From Gammaproteobacteria bacterium (GTDB taxonomy: Bacteria > Pseudomonadota > Gammaproteobacteria > Arenicellales > DRJH01), in assembly GCA_011052285.1 (NCBI GenBank), contig DRJH01000118.1, positions 1 to 21,822 of the forward strand: a stretch of 21,822 nucleotides of DNA. Direction: 5' to 3'. Each line of letters opens with the position of its first letter. The stretch's first letter is position 1. Below are positions 15,259 to 21,822 of this stretch, in pieces. Position numbers and translations under genes: made by a program. Below the pieces are notes generated by a model, which saw nothing but the letters and a program-made list of their open reading frames with translations, had not been told where the DNA came from and made no database searches.

Positions 15259-17321
15259 GCAAGATTATTCTGGTGATACCCGTTGGACGGGATTTTCGCC
15301 TGTTACCTCGGTGTCTTGAACATTATCACCTGCAGGGGGTGGAGCAGATATTTCTCAATGTTCACGCCCGCATGGAATGGGGTAGTGACCTTGTTGACAG
15401 AATACAGGAGATTGGCCGTCAGTATAACGCTCGCATTGGCCATGTTCATCACCGTGTCTACACCGAGTCCTGCCATACCACTCGAATTATTCTGGATCAC
15501 TATGCCAAACAGGATGATTGGGTCATCTACAGTGATGTGGATGAATTTCAGGAATACCCGGATTCACTGCATAATATCATCGAGTACTGTGAAAGAAATC
15601 AATATGATTATGTTCGTGGTTTGCTGCTAGACCGGGTGGCAATCGATGGCTCGTTACCGATGCTGAATGACCGCTCGCTGCCTGCACAATTTCCTGTTGC
15701 TGCTCAGATTACCGGAGTCATACGACATGGTGATACCAACAAGATTGTGCTCAGTAGAGCGGGTATACCAATGGGCTCTGGGCAACATTTCACGGCAGCA
15801 GGCAAAGGCGCACCGGTGCAAACACTGCGTGTCACGGTTCACCATTTTCGCTGGGACTCGGAGGCACCGGCCAACCTTTCTTACATGAAGCAAATGCTGG
15901 ACTCCATAGATGTGGTATGGGCAGGTGAATACCAGCGTATCTTAGACCATCTGGGCCGCAATAATGGGCGATTCGATTTGTCAGATCCCGCACTAATGGT
16001 ACATTACCCACCAGTATCAAGGCAGAAAAATAGTCCTCCGAGTACGTTATCAGCTGAATACATGGGAAAAATAACGAGCGATTCAATACTAAGCCGCAAC
16101 AAAGATGATGTGCTGAACCAGGATGAGCAGAGTAAATATTCAATACGACGCTATGGAAAAAAAGTTTCCAGCCTGAACATATCGGCAGCCATGATATGGA
16201 CACTATGCGATGGAGAGCGAACGGTTGACGAGCTGGTGTCAGACCTGGCCTTTGAATATGACCAAAAGGTTGATGAGGTACATGAAGATGTTTTCACAGC
16301 CATCAAAAAACTGGTCGGGGATAATCTACTGCACCTGTTACCATCGGGAAATAAGCCAAAAAACCTCCATTGGAATACCTGCCAACAAACACAATTCCTG
16401 CACTCACTGGATTACCAGACCCATCCGGAATTGTACCGAGATGTGGGTCTATGCCACGGACTGTTAGCTCAGGTCAGGGGCAGGAAATACCAACAACAGA
16501 CGAATTTTCATTTTTACTGGCGGCAACTCGATGTCCCCTTTGGTGACAAACAAATCGCGACACTGACCGCCTGTCTCGCCACACAAAACCTTGACTTAAG
16601 TAATGTTTTGTTGTGGTACTCAGGTGCAACGGCGCCGGAGCATCCCGAACTCGATAAACTCATCGACGACGGCTACGTACAGGTAAAAAAATATGACCCC
16701 TGTACGCTAGCAGAAGGGACCCCCCTGGAGGGAAATCACGGGCGACTATTACTCCAGGATGGAAAATGTTACCTGGATGGGGACTTGTTCAGATTACTTG
16801 TTTTGTTCCGATTTGGTGGTGTTTATGTGGATATGGATGTCTTGTTGCTCAGGGACTTTTCCCCCCTTCTCACATTTGAGTTCATGTACTCATGGGGAAG
16901 CGATCAACCGGCCTTAATAAATGGTGCCGTCATGCGATTTTTCCCCGGCAGTGTGGCACTTGATCGGATGTTGGCAGAAATTATGGATTCTGAACCTATA
17001 CCTGAATCCACCTGCTGGGGTGCAACAATTTATGGCCGGGTACGTAATCGCTATCATTTCACCGTACTGCCTTATGGATTCTTCAATCCGGAGTGGGCCT
17101 GTTTTGAAGGAAAAAACCAGGGCTATGCGGAATCACCGGAGACATTCATGACTGCCAACACTGCCAGCCAGAATATCTATCGATGTGCCTATGCCTGGCA
17201 TTGGCATAATAAGTGGGCGCAGAAAGTCGAGGCTAACAGTAAATTCGACCTGCTGCGCAATATGCTGACTCGGAGCTGGCAAGACAAAAAACGGTTTCTG
17301 GGATATTGTCGTACGCGCTGA
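15255..17321 (+). CDS. Triple fusion: GT92-like glycosyltransferase, PqqD-like domain, GT32-like glycosyltransferase
   Basis: The 688-residue product starts at ATG 15255, which overlaps the previous stop (ATGA) and begins the first beta strand (SKIILVIPVGRDF). A longer frame from 15210 only adds non-homologous residues. Residues 1-265 look like a GT92/DUF23-type GT-A domain: PRCLEHYHLQGVEQIFLNVH and VIYSDVDEF with D94-V95-D96. Residues about 275-366 resemble PqqD: SIRRYGKKVSSLNISAAMIW, TLCDGERTVDELVSDLAFEY, VFTAIKKLVGDNLLHLLP. Residues about 400-688 are a GT32/Gly_transf_sug-type domain: NFHFYWRQLDVP, then DLFRLLVLFRFGGVYVDMD with the DxD at Asp526/Asp528. I infer that one polypeptide recognises a peptide and adds two sugars. 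It ends three bases before the convergent gene. Confidence 0.82.
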   Translation: MSKIILVIPVGRDFRLLPRCLEHYHLQGVEQIFLNVHARMEWGSDLVDRIQEIGRQYNARIGHVHHRVYTESCHTTRIILDHYAKQDDWVIYSDVDEFQEYPDSLHNIIEYCERNQYDYVRGLLLDRVAIDGSLPMLNDRSLPAQFPVAAQITGVIRHGDTNKIVLSRAGIPMGSGQHFTAAGKGAPVQTLRVTVHHFRWDSEAPANLSYMKQMLDSIDVVWAGEYQRILDHLGRNNGRFDLSDPALMVHYPPVSRQKNSPPSTLSAEYMGKITSDSILSRNKDDVLNQDEQSKYSIRRYGKKVSSLNISAAMIWTLCDGERTVDELVSDLAFEYDQKVDEVHEDVFTAIKKLVGDNLLHLLPSGNKPKNLHWNTCQQTQFLHSLDYQTHPELYRDVGLCHGLLAQVRGRKYQQQTNFHFYWRQLDVPFGDKQIATLTACLATQNLDLSNVLLWYSGATAPEHPELDKLIDDGYVQVKKYDPCTLAEGTPLEGNHGRLLLQDGKCYLDGDLFRLLVLFRFGGVYVDMDVLLLRDFSPLLTFEFMYSWGSDQPALINGAVMRFFPGSVALDRMLAEIMDSEPIPESTCWGATIYGRVRNRYHFTVLPYGFFNPEWACFEGKNQGYAESPETFMTANTASQNIYRCAYAWHWHNKWAQKVEANSKFDLLRNMLTRSWQDKKRFLGYCRTR

Positions 17322-17324
17322 AAC

Positions 17325-18212
17325 TCAAAGTTGGAGCAGTTCCAGAGCCCGTAATAGATGGTTTTGCTCGCGCTCCCGGGTATAGTACGCGGAATATTCA
17401 AAACCACCCAGGCGCAGTGAGTCCCGATATTGTGGGTGGGTAATCACAAAATCAAGTGCCTGGAGCAACGCCTCCAGATCGTTATTTGCGACCACATGTG
17501 CGGTTTCACCGTGGTGCATAAATTCAAGCCCGCCATCACCGGGATAACCCACTACACAGCACATTGCCGACATGGCTTCCAGGGGTGGTAGGCCAAAAGC
17601 TTCTCTGGCAGATATCGCCAAAAATATATCTGAGGTTTTCAGGATCTTTGCAACTTGTTCTTCTGTGAGGTTATGAATTTCACGCCACTGCAGGCTCCAG
17701 GTAAGGTTATTTTTCAACTCTTTGACTATCCGTTCTCCCCCTTTGCGCGGCATATAGGCAAGGCTGTTCCGTATCTTTGGTTCTTCGGAATACCTGAATA
17801 TTGGCGAGATAGAATTTGGCACGTACGGGGCAATTAAGCCGTGTTCAAGTAGTTTGAGACTCATATGCAAGCCATGAGAGATGAAATGGAATTCACCGGA
17901 ATGATCCATAAGCACTTCATCAGCCCGGGTGTTGGCACCCTGCATATGAACAACCTTGGTTTCAGCGGCCAGTCCGGCAACAAAATCAGCATCGGGTGGC
18001 CAGGAGAATAAGACGGTATCCGAGGCCTCACATCGCACGTCCAGGTCTGCGCGATTGATCACAGGCGACCGGGTTGCAAACCAGCCTGGTGATTCTCCCC
18101 CAGGGGTTGCAACGGTGGTCACAATATTGCAGTCATTGAGTATATCGGCACACTGAAAGGCCTTCTTAATGCCGCCATACATCCCGATACCCGGCAGTAC
18201 GTAATAAATCAT
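17325..18212 (-). CDS. GT4-family (GT-B fold) glycosyltransferase
   Basis: The 295-residue product starts MIYYVLPGIGMYGGIKKAFQ, the Gly-rich N-terminal loop of GT-B enzymes. The C-terminal domain has SDIFLAISAREAFGLPPLEAMSAMCCVVGYPGDGGLEFM, the usual E-x7-E nucleotide-sugar site of GT4 retaining glycosyltransferases. At 295 residues it is shorter than typical GT4 (350-400), with a compact N-terminal domain. It is probably cytoplasmic, with no membrane segment. Its ATG overlaps the stop of the upstream minus-strand gene (ATGA), so the two form a coupled pair, and it is tail to tail with the + strand fusion gene across a three-base gap. Donor and acceptor are unknown. Confidence 0.88.
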   Translation of the reverse strand: MIYYVLPGIGMYGGIKKAFQCADILNDCNIVTTVATPGGESPGWFATRSPVINRADLDVRCEASDTVLFSWPPDADFVAGLAAETKVVHMQGANTRADEVLMDHSGEFHFISHGLHMSLKLLEHGLIAPYVPNSISPIFRYSEEPKIRNSLAYMPRKGGERIVKELKNNLTWSLQWREIHNLTEEQVAKILKTSDIFLAISAREAFGLPPLEAMSAMCCVVGYPGDGGLEFMHHGETAHVVANNDLEALLQALDFVITHPQYRDSLRLGGFEYSAYYTREREQNHLLRALELLQL

Positions 18213-19024
18213 GGTGCTGGCAGGCCTGATTCCAGCAGCGCATGCATTCGATTTACCGTGTCGATATCAGGCCCGTTACAGAAATTACTGAAATGGCAAA
18301 TCAATGTGCCAGGTTTTGGAAATGAATCATGCCAGTGTTCGCAATGGTTCCAATACCACGGAAGTGTGTTGCATTGTCCTGGGTGCAACGTATTGAGCCA
18401 GTATTGAAAATAATCCTGATCTGCAATCATGTGCCGACCAACTCTGTGGTGATTTGGTTTGCGCTCGATTACCGATGTGCACCATTCCAAAAATGTCAGC
18501 ATTATTGGTCCCGTGCTGAGAACCACTCCACTATTAAAATACTGAAACTTCTCGACCGGAGGTGCCTTGGTATTACCACCGAACCAGACCATGGTATGGT
18601 TGATATAATGGTTGAGGAAGAAATTCCTGTCGTTACTACTGCCCTTGATGGTGGTCTGCTCCAACATGGCGAAAGGATGGTCTCGCAATTGATTTCTGAT
18701 ATCCTTACAGCTCAATTCATCTACCAGCAGGGTATCAGCGTCCAATTGCAGAATATAGGCATCAGGGTGTTGGGCCACCAGTCTCGACAGGGTAGTAAAC
18801 TTAGCCAAAAAAGCTGGACGGCCCAGCACACTATCCCATTGTGGTAGCAACTCGGTGATCACCCTGGGGTGCTCAGCCCAGTACGGACGTTCAGGTGTGT
18901 CGACTCCAAGAAATACCGGGAATGGGCAATTCCTGAGAACAGACCTCAAGGTGATCTTTGCAGCATCATGGTAGTGGTGATTACCAATTGCTGTAATGCA
19001 TACCCAAACATTCCGTGATGACAT
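18209..19024 (-). CDS. GT8-like (GT-A fold) glycosyltransferase
   Basis: The product is 271 residues from the ATG at 19024, chosen because GAGGAAAT lies six to eight bases upstream. The in-frame GTG at 19036 lies over that ribosome-binding site. Features are an N-terminal VWVCITAIGNHHYHDAAKIT strand and loop, and LQLDADTLLVDE at about residues 94-104, carrying the metal-binding DxD. FNSGVVL, DQDYFQYWLN and a C-terminal CHFSNF segment follow the order seen in GT8-type glycosyltransferases. The assignment to GT8 rather than a related GT-A family is by eye. It is the first gene of a two-gene minus-strand unit and diverges from the + strand glycosyltransferase that follows. Confidence 0.8.
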   Translation of the reverse strand: MSSRNVWVCITAIGNHHYHDAAKITLRSVLRNCPFPVFLGVDTPERPYWAEHPRVITELLPQWDSVLGRPAFLAKFTTLSRLVAQHPDAYILQLDADTLLVDELSCKDIRNQLRDHPFAMLEQTTIKGSSNDRNFFLNHYINHTMVWFGGNTKAPPVEKFQYFNSGVVLSTGPIMLTFLEWCTSVIERKPNHHRVGRHMIADQDYFQYWLNTLHPGQCNTLPWYWNHCEHWHDSFPKPGTLICHFSNFCNGPDIDTVNRMHALLESGLPAP

Positions 19025-19058
19025 ATATTTCCTCACAACTGATCATTATACTGAACTG

Positions 19059-20720
19059 ATGGTTGATTTAACCCATATATTTACAGGTTCCAATTCAACA
19101 GGCGGTTCTATTCGTCTAGCTGCCATGTATAAATTATTTTTTGCCGAAGAATGGCTGGAAGATTCGGTGGCCTCGGTAATAAACCATGTTCAGTACTTGT
19201 GTTTTATCATCTCCGATCGTACGTGGTCGGATAGCACAATTCCAGGTGATCAGGATTATATCCTTGCTTACTTGGCCAATCTAAAACTACGGTATCCAGA
19301 TCGAATTTTCGTGTACAAAGGAAGTTGGGCGAGCCAGCTTGATCATGTACAGGACAGCCTGGAATTTGTCAGACAGAGTTGCCCGGAAGCCAGTCACGTA
19401 TTGTATATCGACTCCGATGAGATCTACCCAGATGGCCAATTGGAAGAACTGATCCATCACGCATCGGATCCTGTAAACAAACTTTCCGCCCTGCATGTTT
19501 CCTGGTATACATTTTTTAAATCGGTATATTTCCGTGTCGATCCGGTAGAACCTTATCGTCCTCTGGTTCTTTTTCCTTTATTACCCGAAGTAAGATTTAC
19601 CAAGTTTCGTGAAGTAAATCTGCCATTTGTGGAAGTACCGGTGTGTATCTTTCATTTTTCCTATGTACGTCATTCGGATGAGCGCATCCGGCAGAAGCTA
19701 CTGTCTTTCCAGAAGGATGAGCGAATTCAGGATGGCTGGTTCGAAAAAGTTTGGCTAAATTGGCACTTTTCTATGCGTGATTTTCACCCGGTCCATCCCC
19801 GTAATTATCATGCTTTGGTGTTGGTTAACACACAGGAATTACCGCCTGCGGTGGTGACGCGCTTCAAGACTTGGCAAAGCGGTCTGACCAGCTCGAATAG
19901 CATTGGCACACTCAATATCAGTGGCAATACCAATCAAAGAGTGAATGCCTGCAGTCTTGGATTCGTCCTCGTTACACACCATTCTGCGGTCCACCTGGAG
20001 AAATGTCTGAAATATATTGCAGCAACACCACACCAAAGTGTCCTGATTGTAGACAACGCCTCTTCCGATGAAACCATCAACATAGCAGGACGATTTGGGG
20101 CTAGCATCATTACATTACAGCAGAATCTCGGTTATGGTCGAGCTGCAAATATAGGAGCCCGAATCAGTCATTGCACTATCCTTTGCTTCATCAATCCTGA
20201 TTGTTTCATTGATGCAGGAACCGTTAACGATGCACTCGCTGTACTCGGTAATCAACCTACAGCCTGTGTGGTACCGAAATTGCGGGAGGGAGAAAACATG
20301 GTTCACGGAAAACAGCCAGGTTACACGTCGCTGAAACTTCTTCATGACATGTGTGAGACAAATAATCGCTGTAATGACTTGTTCCCAGTCTTGCGTGAAC
20401 AGGAGAACTACCATGATACAGACTGGTATTGGCCGCATGGAGCCTGCTTTTTCATCCATCGCAACATATTCAACAATATCGGTGGTTTTGATGAAAATTA
20501 TTTCATGTACATGGAGGATGTGGAACTTGGACGCAGACTTTATGCCCACGGCTATAGTGTGGTAAGCCTAAACCGGACCGTTACCCACAATGCACAGACG
20601 GGGTCAAATATCGATTCGGTTCGACGCCGGGCGCTACTGAACAAAGCCAGACTTCTCTATGCGGAACAAAATTATGGAAGTCGCCTGTATAAGACCATAC
20701 TACCGCTCGTTAGAGAATAA
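19059..20720 (+). CDS. Two-domain glycosyltransferase with C-terminal GT2 (rhamnosyltransferase-like) domain
   Basis: The product is 553 residues if ATG 19059 is used. Another in-frame ATG at 18996 would overlap the start of the divergent gene by 29 bp, and one at 19125 (MYKLFFAEEWLEDSV) begins the first conserved segment; none has a good ribosome-binding site. The N-terminal domain (about 25-260) is GT-A-like, with VLYIDSDEIYPDGQLEELI (acidic DSDE) and a HFSYVRH segment. The C-terminal domain (about 305-545) is a clear GT2: LGFVLVTHHSAVHLEKCL, IVDNASSDET, NLGYGRAANIGAR, FINPDC, IGGFDENYFMYMEDVELGRRL. The latter resembles rhamnosyltransferases of the WbbL/RfbF type. Two catalytic domains again suggest sequential transfers. 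It is the last gene of the island. Confidence 0.85.
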   Translation: MVDLTHIFTGSNSTGGSIRLAAMYKLFFAEEWLEDSVASVINHVQYLCFIISDRTWSDSTIPGDQDYILAYLANLKLRYPDRIFVYKGSWASQLDHVQDSLEFVRQSCPEASHVLYIDSDEIYPDGQLEELIHHASDPVNKLSALHVSWYTFFKSVYFRVDPVEPYRPLVLFPLLPEVRFTKFREVNLPFVEVPVCIFHFSYVRHSDERIRQKLLSFQKDERIQDGWFEKVWLNWHFSMRDFHPVHPRNYHALVLVNTQELPPAVVTRFKTWQSGLTSSNSIGTLNISGNTNQRVNACSLGFVLVTHHSAVHLEKCLKYIAATPHQSVLIVDNASSDETINIAGRFGASIITLQQNLGYGRAANIGARISHCTILCFINPDCFIDAGTVNDALAVLGNQPTACVVPKLREGENMVHGKQPGYTSLKLLHDMCETNNRCNDLFPVLREQENYHDTDWYWPHGACFFIHRNIFNNIGGFDENYFMYMEDVELGRRLYAHGYSVVSLNRTVTHNAQTGSNIDSVRRRALLNKARLLYAEQNYGSRLYKTILPLVRE

Positions 20721-20730
20721 AATTCACACT

Positions 20731-20871
20731 ATGGCTATTCTACATCCAGCCTTCACATCATCTTAGCGTGTTACTCAATCACAAAAAACTCAATGTGGAA
20801 CAACCACAGTTCTTTATTTTGTTCAAGCGTATCACGCTATCTAATACAAATTCAGGCGTATAAATAGCCAT
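20731..20871. repeat. 141-bp imperfect palindromic element (MITE- or cruciform-like)
   Basis: Three nested inverted pairs share one centre near 20801. They are ATGGCTATT (20731-20739) with AATAGCCAT (20863-20871), TAGCGTG-T-TAC (20764-20774) with GTA-T-CACGCTA (20829-20839), and TGTGG (20794-20798) with CCACA (20804-20808). Intervening arm sequence is partly complementary as well. It begins ten bases after the last glycosyltransferase stop. It may be a degenerate small mobile element or a long hairpin acting as a transcription end. No target duplication is obvious. Confidence 0.65.
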
Positions 20872-21011
20872 GTTATTTTGATGACGCAGGTGAATACACT
20901 GATATAAGAGTTATTCGGGCAGGCCATATCGCAGCCTCCATGAGCACCCAGATGGTCTGATTGAGCGGAGTGATTGAGGGTAAGCTGTATCCTGTATGTT
21001 GAGGATTATTA

Positions 21012-21040
21012 TTGACGCTTTCAGATGCAATGCGTACACT
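21012..21040 (+). promoter_or_regulatory. Stable-RNA promoter of the tRNA cluster
   Basis: TTGACG at 21012-21017 and TACACT at 21035-21040 are spaced by 17 bp. The following discriminator (TGCGACCCGG) is GC-rich, as in stringently controlled stable-RNA promoters. Transcription would start near 21047, just ahead of tRNA-Pro. Confidence 0.7.
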
Positions 21041-21053
21041 TGCGACCCGGTTT

Positions 21054-21130
21054 CGGGGCATAGCGCAGCCTGGTAGCGCACCTGCTTTGGGAGCAGGGAG
21101 TCGGGGGTTCGAATCCCTCTGCCCCGACCA
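21054..21130 (+). tRNA. tRNA-Pro(UGG)
   Basis: The 77-nt gene forms a full cloverleaf with acceptor stem CGGGGCA/TGCCCCG, the C1 start typical of bacterial tRNA-Pro, anticodon loop TTTGGGA with TGG, a standard T-loop TTCGAAT, and an encoded CCA. It is the first gene of the tRNA operon. Confidence 0.96.
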
Positions 21131-21136
21131 TGTTAG

Positions 21137-21524
21137 GCGCCCGTAGCTCAATCGGATAGAGCAACGGCCTTCAGTATCAGGAGCCTTCAGCGGGAAACAG
21201 AACCGTTGGAGTGGAGGACACTGTATCGGTGAAACCTTACCGCCGAACCTTTTGGTTCGGCATTGGCAATACCGAGGAAACTGATAACGAGTAATCGTTT
21301 GGTGATTGAAATGTGCTTGGCTGTGGCTTGCCATGGTAAGATTACAGGCGGTGTACAATTACCGGGGAGTGAGCCCACAGGATCCGTAGAGACTATACGT
21401 GTCCCACCTGTGAAGGTGAAGATATAGTCCAGACCACAAACGTTGTCGGTACGGTGGCGGCAATGAAAATTGTAGTGGTAAGCTAAGCCGTAGGTTACAG
21501 GTTCGATTCCTGTCGGGCGTGCCA
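21137..21524 (+). tRNA. tRNA-Arg(UCU) interrupted by a group I intron
   Basis: The exons are 21137-21171 and 21483-21524. Joined, they give a 77-nt tRNA with acceptor GCGCCCG/CGGGCGT (one G-U), anticodon stem ACGGC/GCCGT, anticodon loop CTTCTAA (anticodon TCT), T-loop TTCGATT, discriminator G and encoded CCA. The sequence around the anticodon closely matches E. coli tRNA-Arg(UCU). The interruption falls between anticodon bases 34 and 35. Without splicing the gene cannot give a functional tRNA. Standard tRNA finders may miss or split it. Confidence 0.93.
21172..21482 (+). ncRNA. Self-splicing group I intron, ORF-less, in the tRNA-Arg anticodon
   Basis: The 311-nt intron follows exon U34 and ends in G (21482), as group I introns require. 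P1 pairs exon 21166-21171 with guide 21180-21185 and puts a U-G wobble at the splice site (one C-A mismatch within). P2 is 21187-21193 with 21203-21209. A GGTGAAACC segment and GGCAATACCGAG match the conserved P4/P5 region. A P5-region extension, 21242-21249 with 21254-21261, has a TTTT loop. P7 is a perfect GACTATA (21391-21397) with TATAGTC (21423-21429), flanked by the conserved AGAGACTA and AGTCC. P8 is 21405-21409 with 21414-21418. The layout resembles the small tRNA introns (IC3 type) of Anabaena and Azoarcus. No homing endonuclease is encoded. Confidence 0.9.
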
Positions 21525-21540
21525 TATTTTGCTTTAGGTT

Positions 21541-21680
21541 GTAACGATTCAGCGTGTTTAGATTTTGGTTCAGTACCAGGCATTTTCGCACGGAGAATGT
21601 GAGCATATAGGTCATATGTGACCATTCAAGTACGAACACATGCCGTAATGGGACAAAAGATGAATACGCTGAATAGTTAC
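21541..21680 (-). mobile_element. 140-bp MITE-like element, copy 2 (inverted), inside the tRNA operon
   Basis: This is the reverse complement of the element at 8901-9050, about 90% identical apart from about 10 missing bases. Terminal inverted repeats are GTAACGATTCAGCGT and GTAACTATTCAGCGT. It is flanked by perfect 8-bp target duplications TTTAGGTT at 21533-21540 and 21681-21688, direct evidence of transposition into the spacer between tRNA-Arg and tRNA-His. It carries no ORF of its own. Confidence 0.92.
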
Positions 21681-21691
21681 TTTAGGTTTAT

Positions 21692-21768
21692 GGTGAGCGT
21701 AGCTCAGTTGGTAGAGCTCCGGATTGTGGTTCCGGCGGTCGTGGGTTCGAGCCCCATCGTTCACCCCA
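21692..21768 (+). tRNA. tRNA-His(GUG)
   Basis: The cloverleaf is complete with acceptor GTGAGCG/CGTTCAC plus the extra G at position -1 (21692) opposite C73, diagnostic of tRNA-His. The anticodon loop is TTGTGGT with GTG, the T-loop is TTCGAGC, and the CCA is encoded. It starts four bases after the downstream MITE target duplication. Confidence 0.96.
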
Positions 21769-21782
21769 TTTTTGTTGTATCA

Positions 21783-21822
21783 GGGCCGTTAGCTCAGTTG
21801 GTAGAGCAGCTGACTCTTAATC
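21783..21822 (+). tRNA. tRNA-Lys(CUU), 3'-truncated by window edge
   Basis: The 5' half is visible through the anticodon loop CTCTTAA (anticodon CTT), with the D-arm TAGCTCAGTTGGTAGAGCA typical of bacterial tRNA-Lys. The rest lies beyond the window. Confidence 0.85.

Larger units (their letters stand above)
20721..21053. other. 333-bp gene-free spacer holding a palindrome and the tRNA promoter
   Basis: No credible gene is present. The spacer holds the 141-bp palindrome (20731-20871), about 140 bp with nothing I recognise, and the tRNA operon promoter. Frames on the minus strand that cross into the tRNA-Pro gene are antisense artefacts. Confidence 0.7.

Noticed and set aside
11090..20720. O-antigen or capsule biosynthesis locus
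   Set aside because: No Wzx, Wzy, Wzz, initiating sugar-phosphate transferase or nucleotide-sugar genes are in the window; PqqD fusions are also unusual for such loci. The locus beyond the window was not visible, so this is provisional.
21172..21482. Intron-encoded homing endonuclease
   Set aside because: The 311-nt intron is too short, and no LAGLIDADG, GIY-YIG or HNH motif appears in any frame.
20873..21639. Three long minus-strand frames over the tRNA region, with peptides such as RDSNPRLPAPKAG and RNRTCNLRL
   Set aside because: These are well-known artefacts of reading antisense to tRNA genes; here they cross tRNA-Pro, the intron-split tRNA-Arg and the MITE.
8901..21680. Composite transposon formed by the two MITE copies
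   Set aside because: Each copy has its own, different 8-bp target duplication, so they inserted independently.

Overview
The window reads as chromosome of a mid-GC gammaproteobacterium. This is inferred from the ilvB-ilvH-ilvC-psd-pssA gene order, familiar from that class, and from a proteobacterial-type tRNA cluster with encoded CCA ends. I cannot name a genus. No rRNA, CRISPR array, phage gene or complete insertion sequence is present.

Layout. (1) Positions 1-2709 hold a catabolic cluster: the end of a 3-oxoacid CoA-transferase B subunit, an M20 amidohydrolase, and a thiolase that has lost its C-terminal third. A 473-bp stretch of decayed sequence follows. (2) Positions 3183-8890 are housekeeping. 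They carry branched-chain amino acid synthesis (ilvB, ilvH, ilvC), phosphatidylethanolamine synthesis (psd, pssA) and a periplasmic DsbA-like thioredoxin-fold protein. A good sigma70-type promoter lies upstream of ilvB. (3) Positions 8901-9050 are a 150-bp MITE-like element with 15-bp terminal inverted repeats and an 8-bp target duplication. (4) Positions 9140-10717 encode a GAF-PAS-GGDEF diguanylate cyclase, preceded or entered by four 17-bp tandem repeats. (5) Positions 11033-20720 are an accessory glycosyltransferase island. It starts with a near-consensus promoter and a small Tat-like peptide with a Thr/Pro-rich tail. Next come a PqqD-domain/glycosyltransferase fusion, a large two-domain glycosyltransferase, and a second fusion (GT92-like, PqqD-like, GT32-like). 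Two opposite-strand glycosyltransferases and a final two-domain glycosyltransferase complete it. (6) Positions 20731-20871 are a 141-bp imperfect palindrome. (7) Positions 21012-21822 are a stable-RNA operon: tRNA-Pro(UGG), tRNA-Arg(UCU) split by a 311-nt group I intron, a second inverted MITE copy, tRNA-His(GUG), and the start of tRNA-Lys(CUU).

The two most noteworthy items are the following. First, the island looks like a peptide-glycosylation cassette. PqqD-like domains act as peptide-recognition elements in other systems; here they are fused to glycosyltransferases, one with a DSH metal-binding motif like that of polypeptide GalNAc-transferases. They lie directly downstream of a small protein whose tail is rich in Ser, Thr and Pro. 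The proposed function is inference. Second, there is an ORF-less group I intron inside the anticodon of a tRNA-Arg(UCU) gene, supported by P1, P2, P5-region, P7 and P8 helices and by an intact tRNA after removal.
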